DNA of 64,000 bases from the NCBI RefSeq assembly GCF_029688865.1, contig NZ_JARUKV010000011.1, positions 1 through 64,000 of the forward strand, given 5' to 3'. A program made the position numbers and the translations under genes. The notes under the pieces are model-generated. The model worked only from the letters and a program-made list of their open reading frames with translations, was not told where the DNA came from and did not search any database. Within the stretch, counting starts at the first letter, position 1. Every line of letters starts with the position of its first letter. The stretch comes from Natronococcus sp. A-GB7 (GTDB lineage: Archaea > Halobacteriota > Halobacteria > Halobacteriales > Natrialbaceae). Below are positions 1 through 8,922 of this stretch, in pieces.

Positions 1-1554
1 GTTCTCGCGCTCGACACCACCGACGGCTCGACGATCTGGGAGAACGCCGAGATCGACGCGAACGCGCCGTCGGTCGTCGACGACACCGTCTACGTCACCG
101 GCGACGAACTGTTCGCACTCGACGTCGCCGACGGCTCGATTCGCTGGCAGACCGAGTTCGAACCGGAGGACTCGATCCAGAGCCAGACCGTCGCCTACGA
201 TACCGTCTTCGTCGTCGTCGACGGGACGCTGTACGCCCTCGAGACGGCAGACGGGTCGGTTCGGTGGGAGATCGAGTCGATCGCCGTCGAACCACTTGGC
301 GAGGGGGACGAGGAGGAACACGACTTCCTCCCTACGACCGCAGCGGCGAACGGGGTTGTCTACGCCGGCGCAGGAGAAGAGTTCCAAGAAGGAGCGACGC
401 TGGCGCTCGATCCCGAAACCGGTGACGAGGTGTGGCGGGGTCGTTCGAACTACGACAGAGAACCGCAGGCTCGAGCGACGACTGCCGCGGTCACCGTCGG
501 CAGGGTCGACTACTACGCACGAGTCCTCCTCGATGCGCAAACGGGCGACGATCTCCGGAAGGTGTCAGCCGAGGGAATCAACGTCACGCTCGGCGAGGAG
601 ATCTACGTCGCCGGCTACAACGCCGACGCGCTGGTCGGACACTCGATCGACGGCGACGAGTACAGTTGGGAGGTAGACGCGGGTCGAAACGTCAGAAGCG
701 CCGTGATCGCCGGCGACACCGTCTACGCCTACTTCCACGAGACGCCGGACACGTCCGGGGAGTACAACGGCGAACTCGTCGCGCTCGACAAGTACGACGG
801 AAGTGAGCGGTGGGCGATTTCGGTCGACGACCTCCCGGTCGGCGAGGTACTGGCCGTCAGTGGCGATACGCTCTACGCCAATCACGAGGGGGACCTCGTG
901 GCGCTCCGGGCAGAGCCCGATGACGGAGACGATAGCGATGAAGGCGAAGACGACGAGGAACCCGGCGACGGTGACGAAGACGAGCAAGACGACAGCGGGG
1001 ACGAACAGGATGAAGACGGCGGGGATCCGGATGATGACGACCAAGGAGAGCCGGAAGACGATGACGAGGACGAGGGTGAAGCGGACGACGAGGAAGAGCC
1101 GGACGGCGACGACCCGGAGGACGACGACGAAGAGAGCAGTGACGGTGAAGACGAGGAAGACGACGGTGACGAGCAGTACGGCGTGGAAGAGGAAGACGAC
1201 GACGAAGCCGAGGGCGACGACGAGAACGACGGTATCGGCGAGGACGACGATCCGAACGGAGACGACGATCCGAACGGAGACGACGATCCGAACGGAGACG
1301 ACGATCCGAACGGAGACGACGGGACCGAAAGTGAGGACGAGCCGGACGCCGACGACGAAGACGACGATACGGACGAGGGAGACGGAACGGACGCCGAAAC
1401 CGCTGACGACGACGCCGTTCCCGGGTTCACCACCGGTGCAGGTATCGCCGGCGGTGCGTTAGGACTCGAGTGGCTGCGCCGACGGGCCGCAGCCGACACG
1501 TCGACGGAGTCGGTGAACGAAAAGGCAGAATCCGCGGACGAACCCGCGAACTAG
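1..1554 (+). CDS. PQQ-like beta-propeller protein with long acidic tail (5' end outside window)
   Basis: The reading frame is open from the first base, so the N-terminus lies upstream. The first ~300 visible residues hold repeated propeller blades of the type 'LxALDxxDGSxxW...VVDDTVYV', typical of PQQ-like/Trp-rich quinoprotein repeats. A tail of about 160 residues of almost pure Asp/Glu/Gly follows, including four exact DDPNGD units. The C-terminus carries PGF, a short glycine-rich hydrophobic segment and RRR, which resembles a degenerate PGF-CTERM archaeosortase signal, but about 20 residues follow the arginines. I infer an exported or surface-anchored protein whose propeller may bind partners; enzymatic activity is not shown. 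The signal peptide cannot be checked because the start is missing. Confidence 0.8.
   Translation, partial: VLALDTTDGSTIWENAEIDANAPSVVDDTVYVTGDELFALDVADGSIRWQTEFEPEDSIQSQTVAYDTVFVVVDGTLYALETADGSVRWEIESIAVEPLGEGDEEEHDFLPTTAAANGVVYAGAGEEFQEGATLALDPETGDEVWRGRSNYDREPQARATTAAVTVGRVDYYARVLLDAQTGDDLRKVSAEGINVTLGEEIYVAGYNADALVGHSIDGDEYSWEVDAGRNVRSAVIAGDTVYAYFHETPDTSGEYNGELVALDKYDGSERWAISVDDLPVGEVLAVSGDTLYANHEGDLVALRAEPDDGDDSDEGEDDEEPGDGDEDEQDDSGDEQDEDGGDPDDDDQGEPEDDDEDEGEADDEEEPDGDDPEDDDEESSDGEDEEDDGDEQYGVEEEDDDEAEGDDENDGIGEDDDPNGDDDPNGDDDPNGDDDPNGDDGTESEDEPDADDEDDDTDEGDGTDAETADDDAVPGFTTGAGIAGGALGLEWLRRRAAADTSTESVNEKAESADEPAN
1243..1314 (+). repeat. Four exact 18-bp tandem repeats (codons for DDPNGD)
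   Basis: The 18-base unit gacgacgatccgaacgga occurs four times without a mismatch, followed by a partial copy (gacgac). It lies in frame inside the acidic tail of the PQQ protein and encodes DDPNGD. Perfect identity down to third codon positions suggests recent slippage expansion. Confidence 0.95.
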
Positions 1555-1624
1555 CGGTCCGTCGCGGCACCGTCAACGACGCTCTTTCGACGATTCGATC
1601 GGTAGAAATCGAGACGTTGCCGTG

Positions 1625-2260
1625 CTACTCCGGCGCGCCCTCGAGGATCTCGACCCCGCTCGAGGCGCCGATGCGCTCGGCGCCGGCCTCGAGCATCGCC
1701 ATTGCCTCGTCGTAGCTGCCGACGCCGCCGCTCGCTTTGACTGGAAGGAACTCGCTCATGAGTTCGACGTCCGCGACCGTCGCGCCGCCGTCGGCGAAGC
1801 CCGTCGAGGTCTTGACCATCGCGGCGTCGGCCTCGCGGGCGGCCTCGCAGGCGTCGCGTTTCTCGTCGTCGGTCAGCAGGGCCGTCTCGAGGATCACCTT
1901 CACCGGGATCGGGACGGCCGCGACGAGTTCCGCGAGCTCGGCCTCGACGGCCTCGAGCCGGCCCGTTTTGACGTTGGCGACGTTGAGCACGACGTCGAGC
2001 TCGTCGGCGCCGGCCTTCCAGGCGAGGACCCCCTCGCGGCGTTTCACGTCGGGGCCGTTCTGGCCGTGGGGGAAGCCGATCACGGTCGCGACGGTGACCT
2101 CGGGCGCGTAGTCGGCAGCGTGTTCGACGGCGTAGGGCGGGATGCAGGCGTTCATCCCGTGGTCGGCGGCGGCGTCGAGGACGTCCTCGACGTCGGCGAT
2201 AGCGGTCTCGGGGCCGAGGACGGTGTGGTCGATCAGGGGAGCGAGTTCGTCGCGATCCAT
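1625..2260 (-). CDS. deoC: Deoxyribose-phosphate aldolase (DeoC)
   Basis: A class I (Schiff-base) aldolase of 211 residues, close to the normal family length, expected to cleave deoxyribose 5-phosphate to glyceraldehyde 3-phosphate and acetaldehyde in the cytoplasm. Visible active-site elements are Asp89 in ELDVVLN, Schiff-base Lys150 in VKTSTGF, and Lys175 in PVKASGGVG. It is divergent from the ribose-1,5-bisphosphate isomerase gene with a 71-bp shared promoter. The neighbours all act on nucleoside-derived pentose phosphates, so it probably feeds deoxynucleoside sugar into glycolysis. It could alternatively act on ribulose 1-phosphate in this context; that is inference. Confidence 0.93.
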   Translation of the reverse strand: MDRDELAPLIDHTVLGPETAIADVEDVLDAAADHGMNACIPPYAVEHAADYAPEVTVATVIGFPHGQNGPDVKRREGVLAWKAGADELDVVLNVANVKTGRLEAVEAELAELVAAVPIPVKVILETALLTDDEKRDACEAAREADAAMVKTSTGFADGGATVADVELMSEFLPVKASGGVGSYDEAMAMLEAGAERIGASSGVEILEGAPE

Positions 2261-2282
2261 ACCGGGTCGACTCGCCGAACGG

Positions 2283-2308
2283 TCAAAAATCCGTCCGATC
2301 CCTTATTT
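2283..2308. promoter_or_regulatory. Divergent promoter pair between deoC and R15P isomerase
   Basis: Two TATA-like boxes point in opposite directions. On the + strand, ttattt at 2303-2308 is 24-29 bp before the ATG at 2332. On the - strand, atttttga (complement of 2283-2290) is 23-30 bp before the deoC ATG at 2260. Both spacings fit leaderless haloarchaeal transcripts, so the two genes can be co-regulated from one short region. Confidence 0.6.
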
Positions 2309-2331
2309 GGGTTCGGTGGGTACTGGGCGCC

Positions 2332-3312
2332 ATGGACGAGGAGCAACCCAGTGTCGCCCCCGTCGTCGAGGCGACGGCCGACGATATCGCGACGATGGAG
2401 ATCCGCGGCGCAGCGGCGATCGGGGACGCTGCAGCGGAGGCGCTCGCCACACAGGCCGAACACTCCGACGCTGCGACACCCGACGCGTTCCGCGATCAGC
2501 TACGCGCCGCCGCCAGGGAACTGTACGAGACCCGTCCGACCGCCGTGAGCCTCCCGAACGCGCTCCGGTACGTGCTCAGGGGAATCGAGGGCGGGACCGT
2601 CTCGGAGCTTCGGGAGTCGACGATCGCCCAAGCACGGGAGTTCCAGGCGGACCTCGAGCAGGCCCAGGAACGGCTCGGCGAGGTCGGGGCGAATCGCTTA
2701 CGTGACGGCGACGTGGTGATGACTCACTGTCACTCGACCGACGCACTGTCCTGCGTCGAGGCGGCGCTGGATGCGGGCAAACACGTCGAGGCGATCGTCA
2801 AGGAGACCCGACCGCGAAAGCAGGGCCACATCACGGCCGAACAGCTCCGCGAGTGGGACGTTCCCGTGACGCTGGTCGTCGACAACGCGGCTCGCCGCTA
2901 CCTCGACGACGCGGACCACGTCCTGGTCGGGGCCGACAGCATCGCCGCCGACGGCAGCGTCATCAACAAGATCGGGACCAGCGGACTGGCGGTCAACGCC
3001 CGCGAGCGTGGCGTCCCGGTGATGGTCGCCGCCCAGACGATCAAGCTCCACCCCGACACGATGACGGGTCACACCGTCGAGATCGAGATGCGCGACGAGT
3101 CGGAGGTGCTCTCGGAGACGGAGTACGCCGACATCACCGGCGGCGACCGCGCGGACGACGGCCTCTCGGTAGAGAACCCCGCGTTCGACGTCACCCCCCC
3201 AAGACACGTCGACGCGATCGTCACCGAACGGGGCCAGTTCCCGCCCGAGAGCATCGTCACGCTCATGCGGGAGCTGTTCGGCGAGACGACCGGCGAACCC
3301 TGGGAGATGTAG
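2332..3312 (+). CDS. Ribose-1,5-bisphosphate isomerase
   Basis: A 326-residue member of the eIF2B-alpha/ribose-1,5-bisphosphate isomerase family that converts ribose 1,5-bisphosphate to ribulose 1,5-bisphosphate. Cys133 (THCHSTDAL) and Asp202 (GADSIAADG) fall at the same numbers as the catalytic Cys and Asp known for the Thermococcus kodakarensis enzyme. RGAAAIGDAAA near residue 25 and VINKIGTSGL near 210 are also typical. The PfkB kinase and nucleoside phosphorylase downstream could supply ribose 1,5-bisphosphate from nucleosides. No Rubisco is present in the window, which matches the non-carboxylating route described for haloarchaea. Translation initiation factor function is unlikely given the catalytic residues. 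Confidence 0.9.
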   Translation: MDEEQPSVAPVVEATADDIATMEIRGAAAIGDAAAEALATQAEHSDAATPDAFRDQLRAAARELYETRPTAVSLPNALRYVLRGIEGGTVSELRESTIAQAREFQADLEQAQERLGEVGANRLRDGDVVMTHCHSTDALSCVEAALDAGKHVEAIVKETRPRKQGHITAEQLREWDVPVTLVVDNAARRYLDDADHVLVGADSIAADGSVINKIGTSGLAVNARERGVPVMVAAQTIKLHPDTMTGHTVEIEMRDESEVLSETEYADITGGDRADDGLSVENPAFDVTPPRHVDAIVTERGQFPPESIVTLMRELFGETTGEPWEM

Positions 3313-3380
3313 CTGCGGGGTGGCGACTCGAGGCGGTTCGGATCGGAAACGGTTAGTCGCTGCTGTGTTCCAACTCGAGT

Positions 3381-4193
3381 ATGGTGCTTCCCGAGGGGTT
3401 CGCGCTCCCGCCCGCGCAGTTTCTCGTCCCGCTCGCGGTGGCAGCCGTCGCCGTCGCCGCGGCGCTGTGGTCGGCCGACCCACCCGTGACCGATCGGACG
3501 GTGCTCGCTTTCGTCCCCTGGATGGTGTTCGGCTCGAGCCTGCACGTCCTCCACCGGCTCGGGGCCTACCCCGACGACCTCGCCGTGCTCTTTGGCACGC
3601 CGAGCGTCTACGTCATAACGGGGATCGTCGCCGGCGCCGTCTGGCTCGCCGGGATCGCCCTCGAGCGAGCCGGAACCGTCTCGAGCGAGCCCCCGGTCGC
3701 CGCCGTCGGCACGCTCGGGTTCGGCGGCGCCGCAGCGACCGCCGTCGGCGTCCAGGGCGGGTTCGGCGACGTCTTCTGGCCCGTCCTCTCGGTCGTCCTG
3801 ACGGTGCTGGTCACGGCCGGCGTCTGGGTCGTCTTCGGGCGACGCTACGGGGACGTCGTCGCCGTCACGGGTACGACGGGAGCGCTGGTCGTCTTCGGCC
3901 ACACCTTGGACGGGATCTCGACGGCGATCGGCTTCGACGTCCTCGGAGCCAGCGAGGAGGTTCCGCTCTCGCTTGTGATCCTCGAGGCGGGCCACGCTCT
4001 CCCGACGGCAGAGTACGTCGGGGGCGGCTGGCTGTTCGTGGTCGTCAAGATCGCGCTGGCGCTGGTCATCGTCGGCCTGTTCCGAGAGTACGTCGAGGAC
4101 GCTCCGCGACAGGGTCGGGCGCTGCTCGCCCTCCTCGCTGCGGTCGGGCTCGGACCGGGCGCGCACAACGTACTCCTGTTTCTCGTCACCTAG
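3381..4193 (+). CDS. DUF63 family integral membrane protein
   Basis: 270 residues with about seven hydrophobic segments, an N-terminal PEGFALPPAQF region and conserved-looking HTLDGISTAIGFD and EAGHALPTAE motifs in the second half, as in archaeal DUF63 proteins. The function of the family is unknown. The gene sits between the R15P isomerase and PfkB genes in the same direction with 68 and 37 bp gaps. It may simply be embedded in the pathway cluster or be a membrane partner such as a transporter; nothing in the sequence decides this. Confidence 0.8.
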   Translation: MVLPEGFALPPAQFLVPLAVAAVAVAAALWSADPPVTDRTVLAFVPWMVFGSSLHVLHRLGAYPDDLAVLFGTPSVYVITGIVAGAVWLAGIALERAGTVSSEPPVAAVGTLGFGGAAATAVGVQGGFGDVFWPVLSVVLTVLVTAGVWVVFGRRYGDVVAVTGTTGALVVFGHTLDGISTAIGFDVLGASEEVPLSLVILEAGHALPTAEYVGGGWLFVVVKIALALVIVGLFREYVEDAPRQGRALLALLAAVGLGPGAHNVLLFLVT

Positions 4194-4230
4194 ACTTTTT
4201 GCCCCCCGCGCCCTCTGTTGATAATCTGCT

Positions 4231-5118
4231 ATGGTTACCGTCCTCACTGCGGGTCACGTCAACTGGGACGTGACGCTTCGTATCGATCGACTCCCGGTCG
4301 CCGACGGCGAGGCCTCGATCCGCTCTCAGCAGCAGTCCGGCGGCGGCAGCGCGGCGAACGTCGCCGCGACGCTGGCCGGCCTCGAGGTCGACGTCGGACT
4401 CGTCGGCAGCGTCGGCGACGACGACAACGGACTGCTCGCCCGTCACGAACTCGAGGAGACCGGAGTCTCGATCGACGGCGTTCGAATCGTCGAGGACGCC
4501 GAGACGGCCGTCAAGTACCTGCTGGTCGAAGACAGCGGCGAGGTCGCCGTCCTCGGCAACGACGGCGTCAACGAGGCCGTCGAGCCGGCCGACCTCGAGC
4601 CCGAGCGGATCCGGGCGGCGAGTCACGTCCACCTGACGAGCCAGCGCCCCGACACCGCCGCCGAGATCGCGTCGATCGCCAGCGAGGCCGGTGTCACCGT
4701 CAGCTTCGATCCCGGCCGTCGTCTGGGCGAGCGGGACTTCGGCGACGCCCTCGCACTCGCGGACGTGATCTTCGTCAACGATCGCGAGGCCGAGGCGATG
4801 CTCGAGGCCGAGTACAACGACTCGGCGTTCGACGATCGGTTCGTCGTCGTCAAACACGGCGCCGACGGGGCGTTGCTCCACACGCCCGACGGCGACCACG
4901 TCCACCCCGGGTTCGAAGTCGAGACGGTCGACACCGCGGGCGCCGGCGACGCCTTCGCCGCCGGCTTCCTCGCGACGATGGTCGCCGACGACGAGTTCGA
5001 TCCCGACCGAGCGCTCGAGTACGCCAACGCCTGCGGCGCGCTGACTGCCGGACGGAAGGGGGCACGGAGCGTTCCGTCGGCTGCCGAGGTCGAGGCGTTT
5101 CTCAGTGATCGCCACTGA
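4231..5118 (+). CDS. PfkB-family sugar kinase, probable ribose-1-phosphate kinase
   Basis: A 295-residue ribokinase-type kinase. The N-terminal substrate region is GHVNWDVTLRIDRLP followed by GGGSAANVA; the C-terminal signature DTAGAGDAFAAGF contains the catalytic base at about Asp240. The family phosphorylates sugars or nucleosides with ATP. Because it lies between R15P isomerase and a nucleoside phosphorylase, I infer that it phosphorylates ribose 1-phosphate to ribose 1,5-bisphosphate, as reported for haloarchaeal PfkB enzymes. Ribokinase or another PfkB specificity remains possible. A T-rich TATA-like stretch precedes the ATG by roughly 30 bp. Confidence 0.85.
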   Translation: MVTVLTAGHVNWDVTLRIDRLPVADGEASIRSQQQSGGGSAANVAATLAGLEVDVGLVGSVGDDDNGLLARHELEETGVSIDGVRIVEDAETAVKYLLVEDSGEVAVLGNDGVNEAVEPADLEPERIRAASHVHLTSQRPDTAAEIASIASEAGVTVSFDPGRRLGERDFGDALALADVIFVNDREAEAMLEAEYNDSAFDDRFVVVKHGADGALLHTPDGDHVHPGFEVETVDTAGAGDAFAAGFLATMVADDEFDPDRALEYANACGALTAGRKGARSVPSAAEVEAFLSDRH

Positions 5119-5306
5119 CGGATTATTTTATATGATCAGCTATGATAGAACGCGGATAGGTGTCTGACACACGAACGACGAGTGCATGACGAACGGATGA
5201 GAGCGTCCGCGTCCGGCGGTTCTCATCGGATGTTTCCCGGCGGTACCTATTTGTCGAGTGCCGTTGGCCAGTCCGTTAGGGAGTCACGGCGACGTGACTG
5301 AGAGAC

Positions 5307-5603
5307 ATGAACGAACGAACGACACCTAACACCCCTGGATGTGGGTTCGGTCAGCGCGTCCAGTACGACCGAGACGACAACGAACCGCCGAGTATCGCCG
5401 TCGCGACGGCGCTCGCGACGTACCACGGTGAAGACGTTACCGACTCCAGCATCCGGCTGTACGACTACATCGACCCCGAGGCGCTCGACTCGCTGTTCGT
5501 CCGCACCTACGGCGGCGGCGATCGGTCGACCGGAACGGTCGTCTTCGACGTCGACGACGTAACCGTCACCGTCAGCCCGGAGCAAGTAGAGGTAACCGGG
5601 TAG
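5307..5603 (+). CDS. Stand-alone HalOD1 output-domain protein
   Basis: A 98-residue protein made almost only of a HalOD1 domain (PSIAVATALATYHGEDVTD ... LYDYIDPEALDSLF ... TVVFDVDDVTVTV). HalOD1 is an output domain usually found downstream of haloarchaeal response-regulator or bacterio-opsin activator modules; its biochemical role is not known. No DNA-binding or receiver domain is present. It lies between the kinase and phosphorylase genes, preceded by a 188-bp spacer with an AT-rich stretch (about 5121-5150). A regulatory role for the surrounding ribose pathway is only a guess. Confidence 0.75.
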   Translation: MNERTTPNTPGCGFGQRVQYDRDDNEPPSIAVATALATYHGEDVTDSSIRLYDYIDPEALDSLFVRTYGGGDRSTGTVVFDVDDVTVTVSPEQVEVTG

Positions 5604-5702
5604 GCCGACTGCGCGCTCGAGCGTCGACGACGGCTCCGGGGGTGCTCTCGAGGCCGGCACGGCCTCGAACCTTTTTTCTCGTCGCCCGCGGAACGCGAGG
5701 CT

Positions 5703-6431
5703 ATGGCAACGCAGCCACACCTGCTGGTCGAGGAGGGAGACCTGACGGATATCGCGCTGATCCCGGGCGATCCGGGTCGCGTCGATCGGATCGCCGATCA
5801 CTGCGACGAGTCCGAGACCGTCGCCCAGAACCGCGAGTACAAGGTCGTCAACGCCACCTACGGCGACCGCGAGCTGACGATCTGTTCGACGGGGATCGGC
5901 TGTCCCTCGGCGGCGATCGCGCTCGAGGAGTTAGCCAACGTCGGCGTCGAGACGTTCATCCGCGTCGGGACGACGGGCGCGCTCCAGTCCGACATCGAGA
6001 TCGGCGACATGATCGTCGCGACCGGCGCCGCGAAAAACGAGGGGACCTCGAAGCGCTACGAGGACGTCGAGTACCCCGCCGTTCCCGACTACGAGGTGCT
6101 GTCCTCGCTGGTCGACTCCGCCGAAGCGAACGACGAGGAGGTCCATGTCGGCCCGATCGCCTCCGACGACGCCTACTACGCCGAGACGGACGAACACGTC
6201 ACCGACTGGGAGGACGCGGGCCTGCTGTCGGTCGAGATGGAGGCTGCTGCGGTCTTTACGCTGGCTCGTCGACGCGGACTCAGCGCGGGCGCGATCTGTA
6301 CCGTCGACGGCAACCTCGTCGAGGGCACCCAGAAGGGGACCGACACCGAGGACGACGAACTCCCGGAGAAGGCGAAGAACAACGTCGGCCGGGCGATCGA
6401 CATCGCGCTCGAGGCGACGACCCAGCTCTAA
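5703..6431 (+). CDS. Nucleoside phosphorylase (uridine/guanosine phosphorylase family)
   Basis: A 242-residue PNP/UDP phosphorylase-family enzyme that releases ribose 1-phosphate from a nucleoside with inorganic phosphate. Visible features are the phosphate-binding region GDPGRVDRIADHCDES near the N-terminus, CSTGIGCPSAAIALEEL, the GTTGALQ loop and the ribose-binding SVEMEAAAVF near residue 180. Annotation by similarity would give uridine phosphorylase, but the haloarchaeal enzyme of the pentose bisphosphate route prefers guanosine, so the base specificity is open. A T-run about 30 bp before the ATG is the likely TATA element. Confidence 0.88.
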   Translation: MATQPHLLVEEGDLTDIALIPGDPGRVDRIADHCDESETVAQNREYKVVNATYGDRELTICSTGIGCPSAAIALEELANVGVETFIRVGTTGALQSDIEIGDMIVATGAAKNEGTSKRYEDVEYPAVPDYEVLSSLVDSAEANDEEVHVGPIASDDAYYAETDEHVTDWEDAGLLSVEMEAAAVFTLARRRGLSAGAICTVDGNLVEGTQKGTDTEDDELPEKAKNNVGRAIDIALEATTQL

Positions 6432-6477
6432 GCCGTTCCTGGTGAAACCCTAACCCGTCATGGGTTGTACCGGACAT

Positions 6478-7026
6478 ATGGGAGAACCACTGTTCGAACT
6501 CGAGCACGCCTACGATCGCGACGAACTGGCAGCTATCTTTCGGGAGTTCGCCGTCGCCCTCGAGGCCGAAACCCCCGTCGAACTGCACAGCGGCGAGCGC
6601 CGGCTCACGATCGACGTCCCCGCGGACGTCGTCGCCGAACTCGAGGGCGAACACGAGGACGGGCGGACCGAACTCGAGTTCGAGCTGGAGTGGGACGATT
6701 CCGACGGAACCGGCATCCGCGTCACGGACGCCGGGCCAGGGGAGGGTGTCGAAGACGCCGAGACGACCGCCGGCGACGAGAGCGCGAGTACGGACGCCGA
6801 CGAGGCGAGCGATCGCGTCGAGACGAGCGAGTCGCCAGGCCGGCGAAGCCGCTTCGAGGTGTACGAGGACCGCGCCGAGGAGTGGCGTTGGCGACTCGTC
6901 CACTGGAACGGCAACGTGATCGCCGACAGCGGCGAGGGGTACGCCTCCCGGTCGAACGCCGAGCGGGCCGCGCGAGGCGTCATGCGGAACGCGCCGAGCG
7001 CACGGATCGAGCGCCGCGACGAGTAG
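6478..7026 (+). CDS. Amphi-Trp domain plus YegP/HVO_2922-type domain protein
   Basis: About 182 residues in two modules joined by an acidic Glu/Asp/Ser linker. The N-terminal ~75 residues (LFELEHAYDRDELAAIFREF ... RRLTIDVP) match the haloarchaeal amphi-Trp pattern. The C-terminal ~60 residues (RFEVYEDRAEEWRWRLVHWN ... ADSGEGYASRSNAERAARGV) match the DUF1508/YegP family. The ATG at 6478 is preferred because family members begin directly with the amphi-Trp strand; an in-frame ATG at 6460 would add MGCTGH. The function of both domains is unclear. The gene starts about 45 bp after the phosphorylase. Confidence 0.75.
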   Translation: MGEPLFELEHAYDRDELAAIFREFAVALEAETPVELHSGERRLTIDVPADVVAELEGEHEDGRTELEFELEWDDSDGTGIRVTDAGPGEGVEDAETTAGDESASTDADEASDRVETSESPGRRSRFEVYEDRAEEWRWRLVHWNGNVIADSGEGYASRSNAERAARGVMRNAPSARIERRDE

Positions 7027-7038
7027 TTCGGTGACGGC

Positions 7039-7764
7039 TCAGCGCTCGAGGGTCGCCTCGAGCTCGAGGGTTTCCCGACGGGTGACACGCTCGTACTCGA
7101 GGGTCGGCGACGCGGTCTCCGGAATCGCTTCGTACTCCCGCAGGAAGCCGAGGATGCCGCGCTTGCCGCCGAAGTCGCCTCGGTACCGCCAGAAGAGCCG
7201 CGGCACGGTCGCGACGCCGTCGTCGGAGTCGTAGCCGACGGTCTCCTCCAGGTACCAGCGGATCGCGATATCCAGGTCCTCGTCGACGTCGGCCCCCGAG
7301 TAGACGGCGATCGGCGGACAGTGATCGCCGCCGCGACTCAGCGCGAAGTGGATCCGCGGATCGCACTCCTCGAGGCGGAAGCGGCGCTCGAACCGGGAGG
7401 GGAACGGCCGTGGAACGTAGCCGAAGCCCCAGGGGTGTTTCGACTGGCGGAGCATCCCGTGTTGGATATCGTTGAGACTCAGCCAGACGCCGCCGACGGG
7501 GATCCGATCGCGGCCGAAGAACGTCCAGCGGTCGACGAGCCCGCCCTCGAGGAGTTCGGGCGACTCCTCGAGCAACAGCTGGGCGTAGGCGTTGTAACAG
7601 TTGAGCCAGAACGCCAGCCGTCGCTCGCGGCTCGAGAGCGCTCGCTCGAGGCGGGGGCGCTCGAGCGTCGCCAGGTGCGTTCGCAACCCGTCGTGGTCGC
7701 CCTCGGTCTTGACCGTGTAGAGAAGATCGGCCGACAGCGAGAGGGGATCGAGCTGGGTCGACAT
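7039..7764 (-). CDS. DUF547 domain protein
   Basis: 241 residues matching DUF547: LAFWLNCYNAYAQLLLEESP near residue 48, the GVWLSLNDIQHGMLR segment and DPRIHFALSRGGDHCPPIAVYS near residue 140, which carries conserved His and Cys residues. DUF547 resembles papain-like or transglutaminase-type folds, but no activity is established. No signal peptide is visible, so it is probably cytoplasmic. It converges with the amphi-Trp gene (12 bp apart). Confidence 0.8.
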   Translation of the reverse strand: MSTQLDPLSLSADLLYTVKTEGDHDGLRTHLATLERPRLERALSSRERRLAFWLNCYNAYAQLLLEESPELLEGGLVDRWTFFGRDRIPVGGVWLSLNDIQHGMLRQSKHPWGFGYVPRPFPSRFERRFRLEECDPRIHFALSRGGDHCPPIAVYSGADVDEDLDIAIRWYLEETVGYDSDDGVATVPRLFWRYRGDFGGKRGILGFLREYEAIPETASPTLEYERVTRRETLELEATLER

Positions 7765-7878
7765 CCGAACTAAGCTAGGCGAACCAGCTTCTTGAAGGCG
7801 TGTTGCGACTGGCTACGACACTCCGGTCGTGGAACATGTCGGGTCCGCTTTTATCGTTGCGCCGACGGATGCCTAGTC

Positions 7879-8898
7879 GTGAACCGCAGCAAAGGGTATC
7901 TACTCGTTCTCGTCACGATATTCGCCTACCTCTCCTGGCAGCTCGTCGTGCCGTTCTTCCAGTACGTGTTGCTCGCGTTGCTGCTCGGGTTCGTGCTCTT
8001 TCCGCTCCAGCAGCGACTCGAGGAGTACGTCCCGCCGGCGCTCGCCGCGCTCTCGCTCGTCTTACTGGCGATCGTCGGCTTCATCGTTCCGTTCGTGCTC
8101 GTCGCCGCGGTCGTCGCCGAGGACGCGGCGGAGCTGATTCAGGAGACCGATCCGGACGATCTCCAGATCGCCGAGATCGAGGCGCTGATCGAGGAGGAGA
8201 CCGGCTTCGAGGTCGACATCGTCGGGACGGTCGCCGACTCCGCCCAGCAGATCGGCTCGATCGCTCTCGAGCAGGCGACGGACTGGTTCAGCGCGCTCAC
8301 CAGCGCGCTGATCGGGTTCGGACTGGCGCTGTTCCTGCTGTTTTACCTGCTCAAGAGCGGGGACGACCTCATGGACTGGATCCGCGCGCGGACGCCCCTT
8401 CCCGACGACGTCCAGGACGACCTCTACGGCGATCTCAACGAGGTCACGTGGGCCGTCCTCGCGGGCCACGTTCTGATCGCGATCATCGAGGGTGTCATCG
8501 CCGGCCTGGGGCTGTTCGCGGTCGGCATCCCCAACGCCGCGTTCTGGACGTTCATCATGGTGATCCTCTCGCTGGTGCCGCTGATCGGCGCGCCGTTCGT
8601 CTGGGTTCCTGCCTCACTGTACCTCTTTGCGACCGGCGAGCCCGTCCTCGCCGCGGCGCTCGCGATCTACAGCGCGATCGTCGTCGGAATCGCCGACGAC
8701 TACCTCCGTCCCGTCGTCGTCGATCGCTACGCCGAGATCAGCCCCGCCGTGATCATCCTCGGCGTGCTCGGGGGGATCTACGCCTTCGGCATCATGGGCG
8801 TGTTCTTCGGTCCCGTCGTCGTCGGCGCGTTCATCGCCGCCGTCAACGTCCTCGACGAGAACTACGATCGGCTCGAGGAGGAGACGGGAACGACGTAG
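7879..8898 (+). CDS. AI-2E family transporter-like membrane protein
   Basis: About 339 residues with the AI-2E/PerM arrangement: two N-terminal hydrophobic pairs, a soluble acidic region (~residues 85-130), then a C-terminal set of membrane helices containing NAAFWTFIMVILSLVPLIG and the PVVVDRYAEISPAVIILGVL motif typical of the family. I choose the GTG at 7879 because a TTTTATC box lies about 25 bp upstream and family homology starts there; an ATG at 7792 would add an unlikely Cys/Arg-rich stretch. Family members export small molecules or act as antiporters; the substrate here is unknown. Confidence 0.82.
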   Translation: MNRSKGYLLVLVTIFAYLSWQLVVPFFQYVLLALLLGFVLFPLQQRLEEYVPPALAALSLVLLAIVGFIVPFVLVAAVVAEDAAELIQETDPDDLQIAEIEALIEEETGFEVDIVGTVADSAQQIGSIALEQATDWFSALTSALIGFGLALFLLFYLLKSGDDLMDWIRARTPLPDDVQDDLYGDLNEVTWAVLAGHVLIAIIEGVIAGLGLFAVGIPNAAFWTFIMVILSLVPLIGAPFVWVPASLYLFATGEPVLAAALAIYSAIVVGIADDYLRPVVVDRYAEISPAVIILGVLGGIYAFGIMGVFFGPVVVGAFIAAVNVLDENYDRLEEETGTT

Positions 8899-8922
8899 GC
8901 GACGTCCTGTTTCGCCGACCGT

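Noticed and set aside
1243-1314. Possible CRISPR-like array
   Set aside because: Repeats are contiguous, without spacers, and in frame within a coding tail.
882-1499. Serine-rich - strand frame
   Set aside because: It is the antisense of the acidic repeat tail; Ser codons arise from the complement of Asp/Glu codons.
2332-3312. Translation initiation factor eIF2B subunit
   Set aside because: Catalytic Cys133 and Asp202 and the pathway neighbours favour ribose-1,5-bisphosphate isomerase.
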